DNA from: Guillardia theta CCMP2712
Taxonomy: Eukaryota; Cryptophyceae; Pyrenomonadales; Geminigeraceae
Direction of reading: 5' to 3'
DNA length: 20,053 nt
NCBI RefSeq assembly: GCF_000315625.1
Contig: NW_005434655.1
Coordinates: 145,020-165,072, forward strand
Made by a program: the position numbers and the translations under genes. Below, piece by piece: positions 9,092 through 17,015 of this stretch; positions within the stretch are counted from its first letter, which is position 1; each line of letters starts with the position of its first letter. The notes below the pieces were generated by a model. It did no database searches, had not been told where the DNA came from, and saw only the letters and a program-made list of their open reading frames with translations.

Positions 9092-9482
9092 TTACGCCCT
9101 TGGCTGATACAGCGGGGCTTGAGCTACGAGCTGGGTAGGAACAGGCTGAACGGGAGAAGGAACGAGCTGAGTGGCAACAGAGGGGAGGACAGGAGAAGTG
9201 TAGGTGGATTCTAAAGCACGTTTCTTTGCCAGCTCGATGCCAGCTTCATAACCAGACTTGAAGCCCAGGGAGGTCTGTGAACGATCGACGGTGAGATGAG
9301 GAACATAACAAAGGAGGTGTAAGGCAGAGGAGTAAGGCATCGAACGGGAAATCCACAAGAGCAGGAGGAGACAGGCAAAACAAGAACGAAGAGGGAAAAG
9401 AGGGGACCTTGAATCCTTCTTTGTAGCCCTTCTTGTAGCCATCTTGGTAACCCAGCGTGACTGGGAGGAGGTCGCTGTACAT
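9092..9482 (-). CDS. Small GX3-repeat protein, two exons
   Basis: The two exons, 9408-9482 and 9092-9274, join in frame across a 133-nt intron (9275-9407, weak GTCCCC donor). They give 85 residues: MYSDLLPVTLGYQDGYKKGY at the start, GFKSGYEAGIELAKKRA after the junction, then a Val/Pro/Gln-rich tail. The GX3 spacing recalls the Yae1/LTO1 deca-GX3 motif, but it is short and interrupted by a GX5 step at the junction, so homology is only suggested. The start is uncertain: a CTGCAG acceptor-like site lies 9 nt before this ATG, so an upstream exon may exist. The stop lies 27 nt before the sushi-like start codon on the same strand. The stop itself lies inside a possible 30-nt intron (9066-9095, GTAAGC...CACAG) whose removal would fuse the two reading frames. 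Confidence 0.55.
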
Positions 9483-10010
9483 GGTATCAACCTGCAGAGC
9501 ATGGTGTCATCATGGGATAGAGATTGAAGATTGAGCGTCTATGATGGATCGAGGAAACTTCTGCTACTGACACGCGCGCGGGCACGGAGATGCGCGCGGA
9601 TGTGAACGACACCAATCACAAAGTCTAGAAATGCTACATGACGGTAGTGTGGAAGGTTGTCGGGACCGGAAAACAATGAGTGATCAGGATCGTGGCAGTA
9701 TGCAATGACAGCAGCAAGGAAGAGAAGAAGTTATGTGATCAATGCTCGAGTCATAGAGAGGGAGGTATCAAGAGTGAGGATTTAGGGTGGTGCGGGGGAA
9801 AGGAAAGGAGAGGAACCATCTTAGGGAGGAGGTAGGAGGGAGCGACAAACGAGGAGAGCAAGGATGGAGGAGGGGAAGGATGGAGGAGGGGAAGAACAAG
9901 GATGAGAACGGAGGATGTGAATGAATGGGATGGATCAGGCAGCATGTCCCGCGCCATTGGGGCAGCATGCCCCGCATGACGCATCTATATACGGCATTGC
10001 CCCTTCAATG

Positions 10011-10080
10011 GCAGTTACAAAAGGTTATACTCTCCGTTTTTCTCCGTTATTTTCATGTACGTTACATTGATCGTTACAAT
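10011..10080. repeat. GTTACA-type motif cluster at the edge of the C-run block
   Basis: AGTTACAA (about 10013), GGTTATA (10023), CTCCGTTAT (10042), ACGTTACATT (10059) and CGTTACAAT (10072) occur within 70 nt. The set and order resemble the cluster at 3309-3363, which also precedes a block of C- and G-runs. It could be a repeat-family boundary or a regulatory element. Confidence 0.35.
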
Positions 10081-10089
10081 TGTTTTACT

Positions 10090-11030
10090 CTTCAGACCCC
10101 TACCCCAGAAAAAACCACCCCACCCCTGTCAAAAGACCTCCAAAGGTGTCATCAAGGGTCTACCACCCCAGGTAGTTCTACTAGGAGTTTCCACCGGTGT
10201 CATCTATGGCGACGGGTCTGTACCCACCCATCACTGGAAGAATCACCCCTATCTTCGAGGACAATTCCTGGCAGAGCTTTTTCATATACGTGCTAGGACA
10301 GGGTCCTAGGGATCAAAATGCTGTCACACAATGACCCCTACCATGGATATTCAAGTACCCACCATTCTTCCACAATGTGAAGTACCTCATACGAGTTCCA
10401 CCCCCTACCACATTCCGTTCCACCCTACCCCCTCAATTTTCATTGTACCCCACCGTTTACCTTGAAAGCTGGACTCGAAGCCCAAGGTGGTACCACCACC
10501 GTCCAACTTCATCGACTACCCTACCCACTTTTGGTGTCAACTCGCCTAATAACCCCACCTCAGCCTACTACCGACCTCGGGCATACCAAAATAGGATGTG
10601 GACCCCTACCTCGCAAAATACATTGCATTGAGGGGGTAGCGAATACTTATCACCACCACCCCACAACCCTCCCCCACAAGCCGATGGGCTGATTAGGGTA
10701 CCACCTACCCCCATTTTTGTCGTACGGCAGAGTTTCCACTCATTGTTACTACCCTACCCTTGATCTATCTTCAGACCACCCTTTTACATAAGCAGGCATA
10801 CCCACCCCTCTGTCGAATCTTTTTTCATATGTGAAATACCCTTCATTCGAAGATGGTCCGTTCCACCCCACCCCTTACCTTCTACTTGTACCCACCCAAT
10901 CGACCAAACACTCACCCCTACCCCTTGAGCAACTGAAAAAGTACACCCCCACCCCTTCAACTGAGACCCCTACCCCTCCACCTTCTGCAATTACAAAATC
11001 GACCCCCACCACCACCTGGTTCCAATTGGG
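10090..11030. repeat. C-run-rich block (G-run-rich on the minus strand)
   Basis: For about 940 nt the plus strand is studded with CCCCTACC, CCACCCC and TACCCC motifs and is poor in G-runs. The minus strand therefore reads GGGGTAGGGGT or GGGGTGGGG, with local clusters of four G-runs (for example near 10905-10985) that could form G-quadruplexes. No fixed period or open frame is evident, so it looks like a degenerate repeat or a noncoding element. A 7-bp inverted repeat (CTAGGAC/GTCCTAG, 10293-10309) lies inside. Confidence 0.5.
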
Positions 11031-11568
11031 CCCTGCGACCGCAATGGCAAGAAGATCCTGAAATTTGCGACTGCCAGCTTCTCCCGCTCCGCATGCTCTA
11101 TTTTTGCCTTTCCTTTCTTTCAGATCATCCATCCTTTCCTCCTTGTTCCTTGATTCATTGTCTCATGGCTCTGTGAAATTCAGGGCATCACCTGCCTTCC
11201 GTGCTCACCCATTTTATCTTGCTAGACTACCTCTCCTTTCATGCCGAACTCGCTAAGTTGACCATACGAGATGTTCATCTCATTTCAGCATTGAAACAAT
11301 GCATCTCAGATATTTGATCTGCTTGCATGAAAACCGATTGTTGCCCTTGCCTTTCTTCTGTTATATCATGTTCACCACTCCACAAAGATTTTGGAGGGGT
11401 GCGGTACGCTGATAAAGGTGGTTTGTTGCTCCAAGACATATCTTGTTCTGTATAGTTCTGAAGCTCTTTCTGACCAATCGCCTTCTCCTCAGAGCTTGGT
11501 ATGTACAGCATCTGTCTGTGAGCCACATGCAAGTCTCCCTCGACAACTTTGCAAACAAGCCGGATATC

Positions 11569-14013
11569 ATGTCAAGTGCATCGACACCTGCCCGTCCGGA
11601 CTCGGGGAACTTTGACGAAGATCCCAAGAATTCAGCTGTCTTGCAAGCGATAGAGGAGTGCAAGTCTGTGATCGGAGGCTTGCAGAAAGAGCTCGCTGAA
11701 GGATTCAAGCCCAAGGCCATCGACAGCGTGTCGGACGAAGCGCATGCGCACAAGGCGACATTGGGACTCGGCCTGTTGGGATGCAACATCGATGAGATGG
11801 TGATCGGAGGTCCAGCTCACTCTTGCGGCAAGTTGGCAAGAGGAGATGTCATCGAAGAAATCGATGGGGTGGCTGTAAACAACGACGACATTACAACTCA
11901 CCTGGTGGGAACCGATGAGCCGGGATCGGTTGTGACGCTCAAGGTCAAGAGAGGAGGCGAGGTGAAGGAGCTCGACTTTGATTTTGTGTAGACTGACATG
12001 CATCTCAAGGCCTCTGTAGAGATCACGTTGACGAGGATGGCCTCTGAGACCATCGCTGACAAACGACAGATCTTCGAGCTGTTCACTCAGATCAAGACCG
12101 GCCATCAGAAAGAGGACGAAAGGGCCAAGACCATGACCAAGATCATCGGTATGTTCCTTTGCTGACGGGTTTGACATGCTTCTTGAGTACCTGACCGGTC
12201 TGTTGTTAGATCTCTGGTCCAAGATGTCAGCATCGGAAAGTCAACATTTGAACGAGCTGAGCCAATATGCAAACAGGCTGCAAGAAAATTCCTCGAGCAG
12301 GCTCGCGAGCCTCGAGAAGAATTTCGAAGTGATTCATGAGCAATACAGAAAGCGTGTGGAAGGCTTGTCTTTGCATATCGATGAGATCCAGAAGGCGCTG
12401 GAGGGACAGCAGATGTCGAACAGCATTCTATCGAAGCAGAACGAGGAGCTGCTGAACCAGATAACGGATTCGAAGAGTACCCATTCGCAAGAGCAGGACA
12501 ACCTGAAGAAGGAGCTGCAGTCGGAGATTCGGGAGAAGAGTTCGAGGATCGAAAGCTTGGAGTCGGAGCTCTCTTCGTTGAGAGAGAAGCTTGACACAGA
12601 GAAGGACCTCGCAACCAACGGCATGGTCGAGCTGGACTCCCTCAAGTCCAAGGTAGAAGCTCTAGAGCTCGAGCTGGGCGCTGCCAAGGAGCGAGAGAGC
12701 AGCCTGCTGGCTGAGAAGGAACAGTTGAGGACTCAAGTAGCTGAGAGGGATCAGGAGATTGAAATCTTCAAAGAGTCTGCAGGGCTTGATGCTCAGCTCG
12801 TGGAGCAGCTAGAGACCACGAAGAAGCAGCTCGCGGACGAGTGCAGGCGGACTGAAGAGTACAGCACCGACCTGGAGATCTTGAAAGATCACATCGGGTC
12901 GATCACAGCTGAGTCGCAGGCGAAGCAGGACGAGCTGAACAAGAAGATCAACGAGCTCCTGGAGGTGATTGAATTCTCTCGGGAGGAGCATGAAAAGGAG
13001 GTGAAGAGGCTCAAGGAGGAGTTCGAGATGAACAACAGCGAAGTACATAACCTGGTGAACAAGAAGAACGTCCTCATGGACGAGACCCTGGAGCTGGAGA
13101 AGACCAACAAGATCGCGATGAAGGCCATCGAGAGGATGTATCGTTACGTTTGCGGGGAGAAAGCCACCATCATCATCGAAGGCAACAGGATGAGTCGCGA
13201 GCAGGCAAGGAGGTCGCAATCTCCGCGCCATCACAAGGCACAGCACAAGAACTGGGAGGACACAACGAGGCTCCAGGCGCCGAAGCCGGCCGTCATTGAG
13301 ACAAAAGTGGAGCTGAAGTTGCCCAAGGTTGACCAGGAGTGGATGGCTGATAAGGAGGAGGCCTCCCAGGCCCTGGCTTCTCCTGCTCCCACGGACTTCC
13401 GCGCGCTTCCTTCCGTGGTGTCCTGGTTCCCTCCGCGAGTTATTCACTTGCACAAGTTCTCCTCGTTCCCTTCCGTGGTGACGTGGAACTCGTTGAACCG
13501 TAACAGCTCTACAGAGCTTGGAGTTGCTCCCATCAAGGACAAGAACCTTCCCACCGAGGCCAAGGAGGATCGAGATAGAAAGAGACAGCAGGACCGACCA
13601 ACTGTCGAGGTCAAAGACGTGGAGATCAAGGGTCTGGACAGTGACCCAGAGGCTCGGAAGGAGGAGGAGGACGGTGTGGCAGAATTGAATGCTTCCTTGG
13701 AGCAGCAGTCATCCAGGGATGACATAGACCTCATGGCGAACGAGACTTGTCTCAAGGCCAAGGTATGCAGCAAGTCTCCATGACATCCGATGTCATCCTC
13801 CTTTCATCCCTTGCGCTCTTCCAACACCCTTCCTTGCCTCCTCCTCTTCTTTTTCTATCTCTGTTCTGAACGTTTAGCTCACAGGAAATGCGGGAGGCGC
13901 TCCTTCAGAACCAGTTCGAACTCTCTACGCTCAGAGATGAGTTGGCGAAGCTCAAATCGCCAGCAGCAGACACCAAGGAGCCAACCCTATGCAACTGCTT
14001 CGGAAGATTCTGA
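11569..14013 (+). CDS. PDZ-domain protein with long coiled coil and Cys-containing C-terminal tail
   Basis: This is probably a scaffold. Exons are 11569-11961, 12010-12148, 12210-13762 and 13885-14013. The introns are 48, 61 and 122 nt. The model gives 737 residues. A PDZ domain spans about 62-142, with TLGLGLLG as the ligand-loop motif. Next comes TRMASETIADKRQIFELF (139-156), then a highly charged coiled coil at about 185-490, a basic and polar linker, and a final helix ending in CNCFGRF with two Cys near the C-terminus. Removing 11962-12009 joins VKRGGE to ASVEITLTR and completes the last PDZ strand. Keeping it leads to a stop after VKELDFDFV. The last join is phase 0, onto GAA at 13885. 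The start is the ATG before SSASTPARPD. The frame is open upstream to 11443, so an earlier start or exon is possible. PDZ plus coiled coil suggests clustering of partners at a membrane or the cytoskeleton, but the specific role is unknown. It converges with ATG5, with stop codons about 270 nt apart. Confidence 0.82.
13406..13486 (+). repeat. Internal duplication in the PDZ/coiled-coil gene
   Basis: The TTCCGTGGTG core occurs twice with a 60-nt offset inside exon 3. It gives LPSVVSWF and FPSVVTWN twenty residues apart. This looks like a short in-frame tandem duplication that has diverged. Confidence 0.55.
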
Positions 14014-14286
14014 GGAGGAGGAGGAGGGCAGTGGAAGGGGAAGGGAGGGATTGCTCCCCGTTAAGATACCCCTTGATGGAAATGAATTCTTTCTTACATT
14101 CCTTCTGTATACACCAAGCTCCTGGTTTCTCCTCCCCTTTCGAAAAGTCACCTGGGACTTCCTCGCTTCTCCTTCCTGTCTCCGGCGTCGCCTTCCAACC
14201 CCCTCAAGTCCTCCTGCTAATCTACTTTCACCCTTTACAATCTCAAACTTGTCTCAACCTTCACTATCTTCCGCACTACTGCCCTA
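14014..14286. other. Convergent 3' region, PDZ gene and ATG5
   Basis: This 273-nt stretch separates two facing stop codons. It is pyrimidine-rich on the plus strand toward 14100-14280. No gene or clear terminator-like structure is seen. It should hold both 3' UTRs. Confidence 0.6.
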
Positions 14287-16645
14287 CTAACTAGCAAACA
14301 CCTCTTGATCCTGCAGCGCACAGGATGTGAGGGGAGGGAGGGGAGGAACGAAAAGTCACCTTGGACTTGGGAATAACGCAGATGTAGAGGAAGGTATCAG
14401 CTCCTGCTAGTTGCTGGCAGAGCCAGAGGACAGGAGTCTGCAGAAGGAGCGCAAGTCAGACTTTCTCCAAATTGATTCGCTCTCCTTCTTGTGCCCCTGC
14501 CCCTTCAAGACCACTTCATCCCGTGTTTCCATGCCTCCTCGGCCTCCTCTCCTCTCTTTCCTCCTCTTGACCTGTAGCGGCGGCGAGATCCCCTGCACAA
14601 GGACTGTCGGTCTCTGATCATCGCCAGCATCCTCTCCCTCTTCTTCTTGTGTCTTGGCAAACGACAGGCGAGTCGTCTAGGGAAGAGGCAGGTCAAGGAA
14701 ACAGGTAGAGACACGATCAGCTCACCTCGAAGAGACCTGGAAGGATCTGTAGCAAAACATCATGCAAGGTTGTCAGATGACCATCATCCTGCAAGCAAAG
14801 TCATCCTCCTCCTCCTCCTCCTCTTCCTCTTCTGAGATCTCCTCCTTCTCCTCCTCCTCGTCCTCCTCGTCCTCCTCGTCTTTTTCCCTCTTCTTCCCTT
14901 CCTCCTCCTCCTTGTTTTCAGTAGGCAACCTTGAAGGGAGTGAACGGCTGCTGGATTGGCGATGGCAAATGAGGAAGATAAATCTGCGACGAGAACTAAG
15001 CCTCGTGCTGCTGGTGCCAGAAGCAGAAGGATAATGACGACAAGAAAGCAGAAGAGGAGGAGGTGGTTGACATCGGAGGGGAGGGGACAAAGAAAGGTGG
15101 AAAGAGGAGATGCAGGAGGCGGAAAAAGAAAGGACGATGAGGAGGAAGGAGATTGTTGTTGTTACCCGCAACGGAAGTCGTTTGATCTCCGTGAGGCCCG
15201 AGGGCCCCGGAGTTGAGAGTTTGAGAAGCTCGCTATTGACAGACGTGAAGCTGCAGAAAACATCAAGTCAGCAGGCGAAGCGGGAAAGGAAGGAAGCAGG
15301 AGGAAGAAGGGAAGGGGATGAGAAGCGGAGGAGGCGGGAAGGAAAAAGGAGGCTGGAAATGGAAGAAAGAGAAAGTAGAGGAGGGGGGGGTACTAAGAAC
15401 AGGAATGTTGAATCACTTCAGGAGGAGGACGAGGTGCTTAAATGTTTGAGGGGGTAGGGAAGACGAGGATGGAAACCTCTCGAACTTGTTCTCTTGCAAG
15501 GAGCTCCACAGTTGCTCCATCTGTCAAACATGAGCGGAACACAAGCAGTAGCATCTGCTAACTTGCGCCACTGACAGATTGTTGACTCGTTTACAACTCC
15601 CATACCTCAAAGACGTTGCCTGCCATGCGGTCAAGATGGACGATGGGCTGTAGTACGATGAAATGGAGAGAGGAGCAGGGAAAGAGAAAGTGGAGCAATA
15701 TAGTCAAGCGTGGTAGCTGCACTTGTCAGGCGGAGAGGCAACGTCAATGCAGCAGCAGGACGAGGTAGAGGAGCAGGAGCAGGAGCAGGAGCAGAAGGAG
15801 GTTAGCAGGGGCAGGGGCAGGGGCAGAAGGACCTGTTTCAAGGTTTGTCGGAAGTGTCTTCTCAAGGACACGTCTCCCTCGTAAGGCAACAAGCCTGCAT
15901 CATAGGTCACACGATCATAGTCTCCCAACCGCCCGCACCCCTACCCTTCGTCTCCACCCCCGAGAAATGCAGCGTTAGATGCCAGGGCAAGTCCTGCTCT
16001 TCCATGAGGCGCAGAGGAGGAGAGGAGACCCAGCAGGAGCTCACCTCTCCATGAGCATGCAGGTCAAACAGCACCCCTGTCGGTAGATGCCACTTGAGCG
16101 CGTTCCCCTTGTGCTCCAGCCACATCTCCCTGTAGAGCTCCAAGGGTCATCGCGCGTCACGCTGACCGCAGCGCTGCGAGGAAGGAACCTGTCGTTGCAG
16201 CATACTGCTGGCACATAGTTCTGGAAGTAAGCTTTTGCTTGTCCCAGTACGAGGGGGAAGTACCCCATCCTTGGAGCCTGTTGCAGGGAGGGTCAGGGGA
16301 GGGGGGAGGAGGAATCAAGGAACAGGACCTGCACATAGAACGGCATCGGCGCCTCGAACGTGGAGACATCTTGACGTGCTAATTCGACTCTGATCGGGAT
16401 GCTTCCCTCCCACACCTCCTTCCTGACCACCTCGTCCTGGTGCGCAGGGTCAGCTCCCAAACCCATCGAAGTAGCTCCGAGGACAAGGACAGAGGGAGGA
16501 GGTTTCAAGGACGCAGAGAGGAAGGGAAGGAAGCGCTCGCAGCTTGCATCACAGCATATCTTACCAAAGGAAGCAGATGTTCAGCCTCCCGCCATGCCCC
16601 TCGGAGCCCCTCGCCCTCCCCCACCGCACGCTCCTCCTCCGCCAT
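14287..16645 (-). CDS. ATG5: Autophagy protein 5 (ATG5), 14 exons
   Basis: ATG5 is conjugated to ATG12 and, with ATG16, promotes ATG8 lipidation on the growing autophagosome. Exons (minus) are 16565-16645, 16329-16436, 16206-16277, 16045-16137, 15945-15993, 15833-15894, 15606-15647, 15477-15520, 15166-15250, 14930-14983, 14726-14788, 14572-14676, 14360-14437 and 14287-14310. They give 319 residues, close to the usual 275-340. Family hallmarks appear in order: VWEGSIPIRVEL, PRMGYFPLV, GNALKWHLPTGVLFDL, LPWHLTLHF, EQLWSSLQENKFESF, IKRLPLR, DGHLTTLHDVL, VLVQGISPPLQ, TPVLWLCQQL and FLYICVI. The two ubiquitin-like folds and the helical part between them are therefore all covered. Lys154 in RQTLKQ aligns with the ATG12-acceptor lysine (Lys130 in human). 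The N-terminus is uncertain: an in-frame ATG at 16464-16466 inside intron 1 would give a 302-residue form closer to plant and animal starts. Exon 7 is the least certain exon. Confidence 0.93.
14806..14908 (+). repeat. TCC/TCG microsatellite in ATG5 intron 10
   Basis: TCCTCC and TCCTCG repeats occupy much of intron 10 (14789-14929). The transcript strand reads GAGGAGGAC, which produces a Glu/Asp-rich artefact ORF on the minus strand and a poly-Ser ORF on the plus strand. Confidence 0.85.
15762..15828 (+). repeat. GGAGCA and GGGGCA microsatellites in ATG5 intron 6
   Basis: Several GGAGCA hexamers are followed by GGGGCA hexamers inside the 185-nt intron 6 of ATG5 (15648-15832). The repeat largely explains why this intron is longer than most in the gene. 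Confidence 0.8.
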
Positions 16646-17015
16646 GTTGTTGACGGCTCGGAGGATATGAGGGAGATGATGGTCAGAGAGGAGATGAGGG
16701 TTTTGGTCAAAGTGGGGATGAGGGGAACACGGGAAGGGCGCGGACAGAGAGGAAGCGCGTGATGGGCAGGGAATGGGAAGGAAGAGCGCGAGGAGGAGGC
16801 GGGAAGAGGAGGCGGGAGAGTACGCGGCGGGGAGGGATGGTTGAGAGAGCGCGATGAGGCGCTAGGGAGTGTGTGTTCCTGATAGAAGCTTGCGCCAGAA
16901 GTACTGGTTGTGGAGGGTCGGCGGTTTCAAGGAGGGGCAAAGCAGGGGATCTTGAAGGAATAGGAGCGATCCGCTGGCATTGCAGAGAAGTTGATCACAG
17001 GAACAAAACCCTATC
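16646..17015. promoter_or_regulatory. Divergent promoter region of ATG5 and SF3B3
   Basis: The two start codons are 370 nt apart (549 nt if ATG5 starts at 16466), and the genes are transcribed away from each other. The plus strand is strongly purine-rich from about 16660 to 16850. An AAACCCTA motif, like the plant telo-box, sits at 17006-17013, immediately before the SF3B3 ATG. No TATA box was identified. Shared regulation is possible but not shown. Confidence 0.5.

Larger units (their letters stand above)
9483..11568. other. About 2 kb without a convincing gene
   Basis: From 9483 to about 10000 the plus strand is purine-rich and unstructured, and probably includes the promoter of the small GX3 gene. 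From about 10011 a GTTACA cluster leads into about 1 kb rich in C-runs (listed separately). From about 11060 to 11568 the sequence is mixed and AT-richer, and is the likely promoter and 5' UTR of the PDZ gene. ORFs in the C-rich part (for example 9925-10296) encode low-complexity Pro/Thr sequence with no support. Confidence 0.6.

Noticed and set aside
9925-10309. Plus-strand ORFs of 84-123 codons entering the C-run block
   Set aside because: Pro/Thr-rich low-complexity translation with no motif and no splice partners.
10090-11030. Telomere or telomere remnant
   Set aside because: Motifs such as GGGGTAGGGG are irregular in sequence and spacing, and normal genes flank both sides.
14762-15171. 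Poly-Ser and poly-Glu/Asp ORFs on both strands
   Set aside because: They lie in ATG5 introns 9 and 10 and around short ATG5 exons. The composition comes from TCC/GAG microsatellites.
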